DNA of 64,000 nucleotides, taken from assembly GCF_004193175.1 (NCBI RefSeq), contig NZ_SAUH01000001.1, positions 2,978,501 through 3,042,500 of the forward strand, given 5' to 3'. Positions 41,411 through 52,576 of this stretch are shown here, one piece after another (within the stretch, counting starts at the first letter, position 1; each line of letters begins with the position of its first letter). The notes under the pieces are model-generated. The model worked only from the letters and a program-made list of their open reading frames with translations. It made no database searches and was not told the origin of the DNA. The DNA is from Streptomyces sp. RFCAC02 (lineage in GTDB: Bacteria; Actinomycetota; Actinomycetes; Streptomycetales; Streptomycetaceae). Both the position numbers and the translations under genes were made by a program.

Positions 41411-44400
41411 GTGAGCAGCAGGCCAGCGAGAGGCGCTGCTCGCCTCGCCGCCATACTCGACGCACTTCCCGACGCGCTGTTGCTCGTGAACGGCAACGGC
41501 ACCGTCGTGAACGCCAACGCCATCGCCGTGGAGACCCTGGAGGCTCCGGGCGCCCCCCTCATCGGTCGTGGACTGCTCGACATCGTCCCGGACTTCGACC
41601 CACGGCGGATTCCGGGCTCGATGCGCCGGCCCGAGGAGGACCCCAGTGTCAGGACCAGGCCGACCCGGATGATCGCCCGGCGGACGGACGGGAGTGCGCT
41701 CCAGGTCGAGGTGACCAGCGCGGGGCTCGACTCGGGCCGCGCCCCGTACGCTTCGGCCATCGAGGCGGCGTTCGCGGACGACTACGCCGGGGAGGAACTG
41801 CTCGTCCTCATCATCCGCGACCTCTCCGGGACGCTCGACACCGAAGCCGAACTGGTGCGCCAGCAGCGGCAGACGGAGATGATCCTGCGCGCCGCGTCCG
41901 AGGGGGTCGTGGGCGTCGACACGGCCGGGCGCATCGTCCTCGTGAACCCGGCCGCCGCCCAGATCCTCGGGCATCGCGCCAGCCAGCTCGGCGGTCAGGA
42001 ACTCCACCCGCTCGCACAGCACTCGCGCGCCGACGGCACGCCGCTGTCGTTCGAGGAGACGCCGCTGCACGACACGCTGTCGTCCGGCCGCAAGCACCGG
42101 GTGCGCGGACAGGTCCTGTGGACGAAGGACGGGCAGGCCATCCCCGTCGACCTGACGACCGCGCCCGTCCGGGACGGTGACCAACTCGTGGGCGCCGTCC
42201 TCGCGTTCACGGACCGGCGGCCGATGGACGCGCTGGCGGCCCGGCACGCGCAACTGCTGTCCGTGCTGCGCGACGGCCTGCGGGGGCCGCTGGAGCAGCT
42301 CCGCGGCGAGCTGTCGGCCCTGGCGGCCGACCCCGCGGGCCAGTTGTGGCCCGAGGCCAACCAGGTGCTGCACCATCTCGCCGCCGGCTACACGCGGATG
42401 ACCACCCTCGTGGACAACGTGCTGAGCTACCAGCGGCTCGACGAGGGCCGCGAGAAGCTGTCGGTGAAACGGGTCTCGCTGGACGCCGTCGTGTCGGCTG
42501 GCGTCGAGGGGGCGACGGAGCTGATCGGCCCGGGGCGGGCGCAGTTCGCCGTGCACGCGCCGCCGATCGAGGCCGAGGTGGACCCGGACCGGCTCGCGCA
42601 GGCCCTCGCGCACCTGGTGGCGGACGTCGCCGGGGTCGACGCGACGGGCCGGGCGGCGTCCGGCGCCGGTGCCGCGGGCGACTCGACGATCGTCGTGGCG
42701 GCCGCGCAGCGCGGAGACGTCGTACGGATCGAGGTGCGCGGCCCGTACCCCGGCGGAGACCCGGTGCACGAGCCGATCGTGCGGGGGATCGTGCGGCAGC
42801 ACGGCGGCGTGCTCCAGACGCACGAGGTCGGGGGCGCCTCCGCGTACGTGCTGGAGGTGCCGGTGCTGTCGGGCGGCGGCGCGGTGTCGGCCGCCCCGGC
42901 GACGCGCGACGCGAGCGGCGACACGACGGTGATGCCCGTCCCGGCGCAGCCCGCCCGAGGGACGGCGCAGGAGCCCGCGCGGAAGCCGGCCGCGGAGATC
43001 GAGCCGGTGCAGGCGACGCCGACCGGACGGCGGCGGCGCGCGGGCCGGCCGGCCGACGAGGGGCACGGGACGGGTTCGACGCCGGTGCCGGAGGCGGCGT
43101 TCGCGCCGTCCGGTGACACCGGTGAGACGGCGGCTGGCCACGGGCGGCGGCGCCGTGCCCTCGGTCCCGCCGACGCGCAGGGCAACGGCCCCGCGCCCGT
43201 CCCCGACGAGATGTCCGACGCCACACCGCCCGGCGGCGTCGAGACGGATGCCCGGCCGACGGGCCGCAGGCGCCGGAGGCAGGCCGAGCCCGTGGCCGAG
43301 GTGCCCGCCGCCGCGCCGGAGCAGCAGGCGCCGGAGGCACAGCAGCCGCAGGAGGAGCCGCCGCCCGTCGAGCACTCCGTGGTCGCGGCGAGCCCGATCC
43401 TGGACGGGAGCGCGCCGCCGCCGATGGCGCCCGCGCGTCAGCCGCGCGCGCTGCCGATGCCGGGCAGCGACCGCGCCCGGTCGGACGCGACGCTGCCCGG
43501 GGTGAGTGTGCAGACGCTGGGTCAGGGCGTCCCGGTGGCCCCGCTGCCGGAGCGGCGCCCGGCGCCGCCCGGTGTGCCGTCGCCCGCGCCGCCCGCGCAG
43601 GCGCCCGTACCGCAGGCCCAGCCGACACGGCGCAGGAAGCTGGCGACACCGCCGGCCGAGGATCCGCGTCCCGAGCAGCCCGCGCTGCCCGCGCGGCCGG
43701 TGCCGGGAGCGGCGCAGGCCGGCCCCGCGGCCGGTACGCAGGGCCGGGGGCGGCAGTACACGATCGGTGCGCCGGCCGCGGGCGCCGCGGAGGGACCCGA
43801 GCCCCTGGACGGGCCGAACGGCGCGGTCGAGGTCACCGACGGCCGGGCCCTCGTCCCGGCCCGCCCGCAGGCCGACGACGAGCTGCCGCCCGAGCCCCTG
43901 GACAACCCGCGCCGGCTCCTGGTGTGGCCGGAGCCCGACCCGTCGACGCAGCACGCCCTCACCGAGCGCGGCTACCGGCCCGTCATCGTGCACTCCCGCG
44001 AGGAGGTCGACGCGCAGATCGCCGCGTACCCGGCGGCGCTGTTCGTGGACCCGCTGACGGGGCCGATCACGCGGACGGCGCTCCAGTCGCTGCGCGCGGC
44101 CGCGGTGGCGGCCGAGGTCCCGGTGCTGGTGACGGCCGGGCTCGGCCAGGCGAGCCGGGAGGCGGCGTACGGGGCGGACCCGGCCGTGCTGCTGAAGGCC
44201 CTCGCGCCGCGCGACAGCGAGCAGCACCCGCCCCGGGTCCTGCTGGTGGAGGAGCAGCCGGAGATCGCCACGGCGCTCGCGGCCTCGCTTGAGCGGCGGG
44301 GCATGCAGGCCGCGCACGCCGCGAGCGACGCGGACGCGATGGAGGTCGCCTCGCAGATCCGGCCGAACCTCGTCGTCATGGACCTGAACCAGGTGCGCCG

Positions 44401-44601
44401 CCGCCGCGCGGGCATCATCGACTGGCTCCGCGTCAACGGACTGCTGCACCGGACGCCCTTCGTCGTCTACACGGCGGCGGAGAGCGACCCGGCGCAGCTC
44501 GCGTCCCTCGCGTCGGGGGAGACGGTGCTGTTCCTCGCCGAGCGGTCCACGAACCCGGAGGTGCAGGAGCGGATCGTCGATCTGCTGACGAAGATCGGGG
44601 C

Positions 44602-44608
<7 letters not shown>
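41411..44608 (+). CDS. PAS/pseudo-histidine-kinase protein with two receiver domains
   Basis: This 1065-residue cytoplasmic protein has, in order, two PAS domains (about 10-140 and 155-270), a DHp-like helical pair (280-360) and an ATPase-like region (375-505). A disordered Pro/Ala/Arg linker (510-830) follows, then a degenerate receiver ([10 protein letters not shown], about 835-925) and a C-terminal receiver ([15 protein letters not shown], about 940-1060). The H-box reads [17 protein letters not shown] and has no His, so phosphotransfer by the usual route is impossible. The last receiver keeps Asp in VVMDL and Thr in VYTA, but has LAER where the conserved Lys is expected. It ends overlapping the convergent ligase gene by seven bases. 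Probably a regulatory scaffold conserved in Streptomyces. Confidence 0.85.
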
Positions 44609-46290
<1,682 letters not shown>

Positions 46291-46384
46291 GGCCTCCCAC
46301 GGGGGACGAGTGCGACGCGTGTGCCGGTGATTGTGGTGGCTCGGTGGCGTCTTGGCCAGATGCGCGGCAGGGGCGCGCGAGGAG

Positions 46385-46957
46385 TCAGGCGGCCATGGTG
46401 TGGCGGGCGCGGGCGGCGGCGGGCGCGGGGGCGCGCAGCACACCGCTCAGGTCGGAGTCCTCGCGCAGCTTGGCGAGGGCGCGGGACACGGCGCTCTTGA
46501 CCGTGCCGACCGAGACGCCGAGGAGTTCCGCGGTCGCCGCCTCGCTCATGTCCTCGTAGTACCGGAGGACGACCATGGCGCGCTGGCGCTCCGGCAGCTT
46601 CACTATGGCCCGCCACATCGCGTCGCGGACGGCCTGCTGCTCGGCCGGGTCCGGCCGGGGGTCACGGTCCGGCTCGGGCAGCTCGTCCACGGCGTACTCG
46701 TCGACGCGGCGCTTGCGCCACTGGGAGGTGCGGGTGTTGATCAGCGCGCGGCGGACGTAGCCGTCGAGGGCGCGGTGGTCCTCTATGCGCTCCCAGGCGA
46801 GGTAGGTCTTGGTCAGGGCGGTCTGGAGGAGGTCCTCGGCGTCGGACGGGTTGGCCGTCAGCGAACGGGCCGTCCGCAGCAGAATCGGGCCGCGCTCCCG
46901 GACGTAGGAGGTGAAGGTCGGTGGTGGCGCCTTCGGAGCCGCGGTGGGCGTGGTCAT
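46385..46957 (-). CDS. SigE-family ECF RNA polymerase sigma factor
   Basis: The 190-residue protein is a SigE-like extracytoplasmic-function sigma factor common in actinomycetes. Region 2 (LTANPSDAEDLLQTALTKTYLAWERI) and region 4 (LPERQRAMVVLRYYEDMSEAATAELLGVSVGTVKSAVSRAL) are complete. No anti-sigma gene is adjacent. The ATG at 46957 lies just after an A+T-rich stretch (TAATTTGTAGT) that may be its -10 region, with no ribosome-binding site. Confidence 0.92.
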   Translation of the reverse strand: MTTPTAAPKAPPPTFTSYVRERGPILLRTARSLTANPSDAEDLLQTALTKTYLAWERIEDHRALDGYVRRALINTRTSQWRKRRVDEYAVDELPEPDRDPRPDPAEQQAVRDAMWRAIVKLPERQRAMVVLRYYEDMSEAATAELLGVSVGTVKSAVSRALAKLREDSDLSGVLRAPAPAAARARHTMAA

Positions 46958-47103
46958 GTACTACAAATTAGGCGCCGGCCCCCCTCGGGCGGATCGGCCA
47001 CAGGTCTCGATGACGCATCCGCCCCAGGGTGGAGAGGTGGCGCGGGCCCCACCTCCCGTGGGTGGACGGGGGTGGATGCGCACCCTCAGTGCGGCTCAGG
47101 GAT

Positions 47104-47961
47104 TCACCTGAGGACGGCGACGGGAGCGTGGACCAGGTTGCGGTCGATGGCGAGGCGGTGCCCGCCGTGGGTCTCGGTGACGTCGCCCGCGTACTGGTGG
47201 ATGCGGCGGTGCGGCTGCCACGCGGCGGGGTCGAGGGACGGCTCGGCGTCCAGGTCGGGGACGGCGTCCCAGCGGGCGAACCACAGGACGTCGGGCAGGT
47301 CCACGGCGCCGTCGGCGCGTGCGGCCTCCATGTGCGCGATGCCGGACTCGGCGCTGGAGTAGAAACCGGGGATCCAGCCCTCCGCGCGCAGGGCGCGGCT
47401 GAACCCCTGGACGTACGCGAGGGTCGTCCGCGCGCAGGAGGTGTCGAGGTGGTCGTAGTCCTCGATGTCGAGGTAGACGGGGCTGCCGGGGGCGAGCCCG
47501 AGGTCCTCGGCGGCGGCGATGGCGTCGGCGGCTTCCTCGACACCCTGCTGCCAGGGGCGGTCGGCGTCGATGGAGACGGCGGCCTTCGCGTCGTCGCGGA
47601 CGCAGGGGGACTGCGAGCCGACGTAGAGCGGCAGGAGTTTCCAGCCCATTTCGGAGACGTCGCCGACCCAGTCGGGGGTGAGGTTGGTCTGCGTGGGGCA
47701 GGCGCGGCCCCGGCCGCCGATGTAGACGCCGACGGCGCGGTAGGGCGAGGAGAGCCAGGCGCCCATGGTGGACAGGGACGGGGCCTCGCAGGTGTCGAAC
47801 GCGGATCCCTCGTAGATCTCGGCGCCCTGCTCGGTGAGGTCGCTGTCCATGAGGGTGGGGGCGGGCAGCGGACGCGGGTCGTCGGCGGCCTGGGCGGTGG
47901 CCGGGGTCGCCAGCAGGGCCGTCAGCAACAGGGCCAGCAGAGTGTGATGGGCATATCGCAT
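47104..47961 (-). CDS. Secreted DUF1906 (Rv2525c-like glycoside hydrolase fold) protein
   Basis: The 285-residue protein has a signal peptide (MRYAHHTLLALLLTALLATP, cleaved after Ala-Gln-Ala). It then has the DUF1906 TIM-barrel: GSAFDTCEAPSLSTMGAWL at the start, AVGVYIGGRGRACPTQTNLT, LLPLYVGSQSP, and PVYLDIEDYDHLDTSC with the acidic residues where GH25-like catalytic residues lie. It is probably a cell-wall-acting hydrolase or a wall-binding protein, exported (twin-arginine export is known for Rv2525c, but no Arg pair is seen here). Confidence 0.88.
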   Translation of the reverse strand: MRYAHHTLLALLLTALLATPATAQAADDPRPLPAPTLMDSDLTEQGAEIYEGSAFDTCEAPSLSTMGAWLSSPYRAVGVYIGGRGRACPTQTNLTPDWVGDVSEMGWKLLPLYVGSQSPCVRDDAKAAVSIDADRPWQQGVEEAADAIAAAEDLGLAPGSPVYLDIEDYDHLDTSCARTTLAYVQGFSRALRAEGWIPGFYSSAESGIAHMEAARADGAVDLPDVLWFARWDAVPDLDAEPSLDPAAWQPHRRIHQYAGDVTETHGGHRLAIDRNLVHAPVAVLR

Positions 47962-48184
47962 GAGAATGAGTGAAGGCCGCGGGGGCGGCGCGCGGCGGGG
48001 CGACACTCCCCGGGGGGTGCGCCGGTTCAGCCGGACGGCGCACGGCCCGGCGCGCGTTCGGGCGGCAGCGTTGTTCCGACGGACATACGACCGCGCGGGT
48101 CGCACCTGTCGGTGCGGCCCGCGCGGCTGACCCTGCCGGTGCGGAGTGCGGACGACGTACCCCGGAACGTCACCGCACGGCGGA

Positions 48185-48472
48185 CTACCGACCGAAGCCG
48201 TCGATGAAGACCAGCACGTTGCTGTCCGACTGGTCGATGAACCCGAGGCCATTGACGCTGGCGGAGTTGCTCTCGTTGGTGGCACCGGGGCCGACCGCCG
48301 ACTGCTGGGTGATGGTGGAGTTGCCGTTCAGGTTGTTGGCGGTGTCACCGGCGATGACGTTGCCACTGATGGCGTCCACGCTGTCGGCCTGGGCGACCCC
48401 CGCCAGGGCACCGACGACGAACGGCGCGGCGGCCAGGATCGTGAGGGCGCGAGCGGTGCGCATGCTAACCAT
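48185..48472 (-). CDS. Small secreted Asn/Ser/Thr-rich protein without cysteine
   Basis: The ATG at 48472 has GGAGG seven bases upstream; another ATG is three codons in. The 95-residue product has a signal peptide (RALTILAAAPFVVGALAGVA, cleaved after Ala-Asp) and a mature chain of about 65 residues. That chain is rich in Asn, Ser, Gly and Val (GNVIAGDTANNLNGNSTITQ, then QSAVGPGATNESNSASVNG). Its size, lack of Cys and Asn/Gln-rich beta pattern recall rodlins and other surface fibre proteins, but it is not a clear rodlin or chaplin. Function unknown. Confidence 0.7.
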   Translation of the reverse strand: MVSMRTARALTILAAAPFVVGALAGVAQADSVDAISGNVIAGDTANNLNGNSTITQQSAVGPGATNESNSASVNGLGFIDQSDSNVLVFIDGFGR

Positions 48473-48660
48473 GTCAATTCCTCCGTGGAATCGGACGCGA
48501 TCCGGTCGGGATCGGACGGATGGTGTGGCTCGGCAGGTGGCCTGTCTGCCGCGGACGGAACACGACGTCGCGAGACCAGAGTTGCCCACCGGATCACCCG
48601 GCTACCACCCGTACCGCCCGGATTCGCTCGCACGAATGACGGCGGCCGTTCAAACCTCCG

Positions 48661-49344
48661 TCAGGCCACGGATCGATCCGTCAGCCGCTCGATCCGCTGG
48701 GCGAAGTCCGCACAGGGAAGCGGGAGTTCTATCTCGTCGACGAACTGGACGGCGTCCGGGACGGAGTCGACGGCGGCCGCCGCCGCGTCCGTCAGGCAGG
48801 AGTGGTCGCCGTGCAGCAGCGCGAGCACCCGCAGCACCAGCGCGGGGTCGCTCCCGTCGGCCGGCTCGCCGTCCGGCGGGAACCCGGGCGTGTGCTCCGG
48901 ATCGGCCTGCCGCCGCCACAGCTCGGCCTCCCACTCCTCGCCCAGCGCGAGGTGGTGGAGGTAGAGGCAGTACGCGGCGGGGGCGTCGCCGGCACCGGCG
49001 GCGAACTGCCACCAGAAGCGCGCGCTGTCCTCCCGGCCGGCGAGCTGGAGCACGCAGCCCAGCACGCGCGCCCCCTCCGGCTGCGGTATGCGCCCCCCGA
49101 CGAGCGCCCCCATGTGTTCCAGGGCGCCGTCCTTGTCGACGACCGTCCGGCACAGGGTGGCCAGCTGGCCGCCGACGCTGCCGGGCAGCGGCTCGGGGCG
49201 GCGGGCCGCGCACTCCTGCCCGGCCGCGGCGATCCGGGCGGCGATCCGGCGTTCGGCCGCCTCGAGCTCGGCCGTGGTGTAGCTGGGGAGCGGACGGGCC
49301 AGGACGGCCCGGGCCAGCAGCTCCTCAACGGTCGGTGCCGTCAT
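48661..49344 (-). CDS. Unknown protein coupled to an ECF sigma factor
   Basis: The 227-residue protein starts inside the end of the sigma-factor gene (20-base overlap). It is mainly helical, with no membrane span, and has the block ARVLGCVLQLAGREDSARFWWQFAAGAGDAPAAYCLYLHHLAL, which resembles a Sel1/TPR-like helical pair common in Streptomyces proteins encoded next to sigma genes. An anti-sigma or cofactor role is inferred from position only. Confidence 0.72.
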   Translation of the reverse strand: MTAPTVEELLARAVLARPLPSYTTAELEAAERRIAARIAAAGQECAARRPEPLPGSVGGQLATLCRTVVDKDGALEHMGALVGGRIPQPEGARVLGCVLQLAGREDSARFWWQFAAGAGDAPAAYCLYLHHLALGEEWEAELWRRQADPEHTPGFPPDGEPADGSDPALVLRVLALLHGDHSCLTDAAAAAVDSVPDAVQFVDEIELPLPCADFAQRIERLTDRSVA

Positions 49345-49906
49345 CGGCGCCCTCCTTCTCCGGACGGCCGAGGCCGAGCAGCTCCTTGAGGCGGTGCTGC
49401 GCGTACCGGGCGGTGGACCGCACGCCGGGCACGGTGAGACCGAGGATGTCGGCGGTCTCCTCGGCGCTGTACCCGACGCAGTAGTGCAGGACGATGACGT
49501 CGTGCTGGCGTTCGGGAAGCTCCCGGATGGCCTGGTGCAGCGAGATGCTGTCGGCCAGTTCGCCGACGGGGTCGACGGCGGTGCGCAGCGCGACGGTCTC
49601 GAACGCGGCGGTGTCCACGACGGCGGCCCGCCGGCCGAGGCGCCCAGCCTCGTCCAGCGTGCACTGCTTGAGGACGCTCCAGGCGTACCCGGTGGGACTG
49701 TCGAGGCGCAGGACGTCGGCCCACTCGGCGGCCAGCCGCTCGAACGCGCGGTCGGCCGTGGCCTCGGCCGCGTCGCGGTGACCGAGGTGCAGCTCGGCCC
49801 AGCGGACGTAGGCGGGCCGGTACATCTGGTGGAAGGCGCGGAGATCCGCGGGAAGGGAGATCAGAGGACTCACACCGTTGCGTCGCGCGGGGGAGGCATC
49901 GTTCAC
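49325..49906 (-). CDS. ECF-type RNA polymerase sigma factor
   Basis: The 193-residue protein starts at a GTG with GGAGG seven bases upstream. Region 2 is diverged (FHQMYRPAYVRWAELHLGHRDAAEATADRAFERL), while region 4 is clear (IRELPERQHDVIVLHYCVGYSAEETADILGLTVPGVRSTARYAQHRLKEL). It is co-translated with the helical protein downstream. Targets unknown. Confidence 0.85.
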   Translation of the reverse strand: MNDASPARRNGVSPLISLPADLRAFHQMYRPAYVRWAELHLGHRDAAEATADRAFERLAAEWADVLRLDSPTGYAWSVLKQCTLDEAGRLGRRAAVVDTAAFETVALRTAVDPVGELADSISLHQAIRELPERQHDVIVLHYCVGYSAEETADILGLTVPGVRSTARYAQHRLKELLGLGRPEKEGADDGTDR

Positions 49907-50420
49907 AGGACGTCCTCCCCGGGGCGGCCGGTCACGCGTATGCGCGGCACCCGGCCCGGGACACCGTACCCGCCGGTCTGCTCGTTCACGGACCTCCTGG
50001 TCCTCTCGTCGCCGCCGGCGCCGACCGTGCGGCCGGACCGAACTCCTCTACGAGAAAAGCTTCTCAGGTCGGTACGACATCGCCAAACCACCCGGAAGCA
50101 CCGAAGCGGCGCCTGATCGCCGGAGATCGCCGCCACCTGCGGTTTCCCGGCGCGGGCGGCGCAGTGTGATCTGCGTCCGCCGGGCCGCGCACCGGGGTGC
50201 CGGCCGCCGGCCGTCACGTCCGGTACCCGGCCGCACACGGGCCGGCGGCCCGGTCGGGTCACCCATTCGCCGTAACGCGCCCGACAGCCGGAGAAGCCTT
50301 GCCGCAGACGGCGTACACCGCCGTCGGGGGACTTGCGCGCCCGTCGGAGTTGCACGGCGCTCCGGTGGCGGCGGACATGGACACAGGACCCAACCACGGG
50401 TCGTCTGGAGGAGGAGACCA
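49907..50420. other. 514-base intergenic region, divergent promoters
   Basis: No credible gene is present: open frames on either strand lack coding bias and start signals. It must hold the promoters of the ECF sigma gene (leftward) and the WGxxGxxG peptide gene (rightward). The only notable element is the dyad GAGAA-AAGC-TTCTC at 50052-50065, an unusually A+T-rich spot about 150 bases upstream of the sigma gene. Confidence 0.5.
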
Positions 50421-50708
50421 ATGCGTCGCATGACTACAGGTGCCGTCCTTACCGCCGCTCTTCTCGCGGGACCCGCCGCGGTCACCGCGGAGGCGCACAC
50501 ACCGGAGACGGCCCCGGCCGTCGCCGCGCAGACCATGGAGAGCCAGGCCCAGGACGACAACGACGACGGCGGGGGCGGCGGCTGGGGGCTCTGGGGCCTG
50601 CTCGGCCTGTTCGGCCTGCTGGGCCTCATCCCTCGTGGGAAGAAGAAGCACGACACGGGCGGCACGCGCGGTACGGGGACCGGTGGCTACACCACCGATC
50701 GCCCCTGA
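50421..50708 (+). CDS. WGxxGxxG-type secreted or membrane peptide
   Basis: The ATG follows GGAGGAGG. The 95-residue product has a signal peptide (MRRMTTGAVLTAALLAGPAA, ending Ala-Glu-Ala), a short acidic linker (QAQDDNDDGGGGG), and a hydrophobic segment WGLWGLLGLFGLLGLIP followed at once by basic residues (RGKKKHD). The WGxxGxxG-hydrophobic-basic layout is the WGxxGxxG-CTERM type, thought to be a protein-sorting signal or membrane anchor in actinomycetes. The tail of about 25 residues is longer than usual. Confidence 0.75.
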   Translation: MRRMTTGAVLTAALLAGPAAVTAEAHTPETAPAVAAQTMESQAQDDNDDGGGGGWGLWGLLGLFGLLGLIPRGKKKHDTGGTRGTGTGGYTTDRP

Positions 50709-50764
50709 ACCGCAGCGATCCCCCGGAACCGGGCCGGGCACGGGCCGGCACGGGGAAGCAGAAC

Positions 50765-50809
50765 GAGGGCGGCCTCCGACCGAATCCGCTCGGGTCGGAG
50801 GCCGCCCTC
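50765..50809. terminator. Strong bidirectional terminator
   Basis: Perfect 17-base arms (50765-50781 and 50793-50809, GAGGGCGGCCTCCGACC and complement) with an 11-base loop separate the WGxxGxxG gene from the convergent tRNA. Confidence 0.95.
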
Positions 50810-50822
50810 ACTGCTCATCGCG

Positions 50823-50910
50823 CGGAGGCGGTGGGATTTGAACCCACGGTGAGGGGTTGCCTCACGACGGTTTTCAAGACCGTTCCCTTCGGCCGCTCGG
50901 GCACGCCTCC
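50823..50910 (-). tRNA. tRNA-Ser (anticodon TGA)
   Basis: An 88-base class II tRNA. GGAGGCG (50910-50904) pairs with CGCCTCC (50830-50824), discriminator G. The anticodon loop is CTTGAAA with anticodon TGA; variable arm and GGTTCAAATCC T-loop are present. CCA is not encoded. Confidence 0.97.
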
Positions 50911-50942
50911 CGGGCGCACCCGCACAGCCTAGCGGTTGTCCG

Positions 50943-52451
50943 TCAGTCGCCCTCGCGCTGGCCGAGGACGATGGTCGTCGTGTGCTCCTCGCCGTCGCGC
51001 TCGTAGGTCAGCTCGACGGAGTCGCCCGGTTCGTAGGTCCAGATCTGGCTGATCAGAGTGGGGCCGCTGTCGATCGCGCGGCCGCCGAACTCGGTGATCA
51101 CGTCGCCCGCCTGCAGCCCTGCCTCGGCGGCGGGGCCGCCCGGGGTCACCGGCTCGGTGCCGTCGCCCGTCCGCTCGACGATCTGGGCACCCGCGGTCTG
51201 CTGCGTCTGGCCGCTGTTCACCGAGGCGCCGATGATCGGGTAGATGGGCTCGCCGCCCTCGATCAGGTCCTCGGCGACCCGCTTCGCCTGGTTGATGGGG
51301 ATGGCGAAGCCGAGGCCGATGCTGCCGGCCTCCGTCATGCCGTCGCCGGTGGAGCGGATGGCCGAGTTGATGCCGATGACCTCGCCGTCCGCGTTCAGCA
51401 GGGGGCCGCCGGAGTTGCCCGGGTTGATGGAGGCGTCCGTCTGGAGGGCGTTCATGTAGGAGGCGCTGGTGCCGGTGGCGTCGCTGGAGGCGACCGGGCG
51501 GTCCTTCGCGCTGATGATGCCGGTGGTGACCGTGCCCGAGAGGCCGAACGGCGCGCCGATCGCGATCGTCGCGTCGCCGACGGCCATGGCGTCGGAGTCG
51601 CCGAGCGGCAGGGGCGTGAGTTCGCGGCCGTTCAGGTCGGTGAGGCGGATGACGGCCACGTCGTAGCCCTCGGCGCGGCCGACGACCTCGGCGTTGTACG
51701 TCTCGCCGTCGGAGAAGGTGACGGTGAGGGTGCCGCCGTCGGCGGCGGAGGCGACGACGTGGTTGTTGGTCAGGATGTGGCCGTCCTCGTCGTAGACGAA
51801 GCCGGTGCCGGTGCTGCCCTCGGTCGCGGTGCCGGCCTCGATGGTGACGACGCTGGGCAGCGCGGCGTCCGCTATCCCGGCGACGGAGTCCGGCGGGCGG
51901 GCGGCCGGGCCGTCCTCCGAGCCCTGGTTCAGGGCGGCGGACGAGGCGGACGTCCCGTCGTCGTCCGCGACGAGATAGCCGACGCCGCCGCCGACACCAC
52001 CGGCGACGAGCGCGGCCACGAGGGTGGCGATCACGAGGCCGTTGCGCCGCTTGCGCCGGGGCGCCGGCTCGGGGAACGCCGACCACGGCGCGGCGGGCGG
52101 TGGCATGCCGGGACCCGCCGCGTCGGCGGGCGGCAGGGCCGGCGGCGGCGCTGCCGGGGCCGGCCCGGCGGGCAGCGCGCGGAGCACGGTGGTCCCCGGC
52201 GCCTCCTGCGGCTCGGCGGGCGGCGGCGCCTGATGTCCGGCGGGGGGAGCCGGGGGTGCGTACGGCGAGGGCGGTTGCTGCCCCTGCGGTGCCGCCGGCG
52301 GGGCGGCGGGGGGCTGCGCCACGGGAGGCCCTGCGGGGGGAACCGCCGGAGGCTGGGGTGACCGTGCGGCGGGGTCCGCGGGACCGCCGCCCACCGGCGC
52401 GCCGGTCGCGGGACCGTCCGGCCGGCCGGCGCGCTCTTCCTCGGTGCTCAC
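50943..52451 (-). CDS. Membrane-anchored HtrA/DegP-like serine protease with PDZ domain
   Basis: The GTG at 52451 has GAGGAG seven bases upstream. The 502-residue protein has a long Pro/Ala-rich cytoplasmic region (20-130), a basic cluster PRRKRR, one membrane helix (about 138-162) and an extracytoplasmic trypsin-like domain. The intact triad is His231 (ILTNNHVV), Asp264 (GYDVAVIRL) and Ser347 (NPGNSGGP). A PDZ domain follows (about 395-495, GLQAGDVITEFGGRAI). It would handle misfolded proteins outside the membrane. It is divergent from the glycerophosphodiesterase gene. Confidence 0.95.
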   Translation of the reverse strand: MSTEEERAGRPDGPATGAPVGGGPADPAARSPQPPAVPPAGPPVAQPPAAPPAAPQGQQPPSPYAPPAPPAGHQAPPPAEPQEAPGTTVLRALPAGPAPAAPPPALPPADAAGPGMPPPAAPWSAFPEPAPRRKRRNGLVIATLVAALVAGGVGGGVGYLVADDDGTSASSAALNQGSEDGPAARPPDSVAGIADAALPSVVTIEAGTATEGSTGTGFVYDEDGHILTNNHVVASAADGGTLTVTFSDGETYNAEVVGRAEGYDVAVIRLTDLNGRELTPLPLGDSDAMAVGDATIAIGAPFGLSGTVTTGIISAKDRPVASSDATGTSASYMNALQTDASINPGNSGGPLLNADGEVIGINSAIRSTGDGMTEAGSIGLGFAIPINQAKRVAEDLIEGGEPIYPIIGASVNSGQTQQTAGAQIVERTGDGTEPVTPGGPAAEAGLQAGDVITEFGGRAIDSGPTLISQIWTYEPGDSVELTYERDGEEHTTTIVLGQREGD

Positions 52452-52576
52452 AGCTGACTCCTCGGGTGCACGACGAATAGGCGTCCAGTGTTGCCCATGC
52501 TCTGTCAGACGGGCATAAACCCGCGGCAGGGCCACCGATCGGCGGCGCGTCGTCCCGCCCGTGGCACCATGACGCG

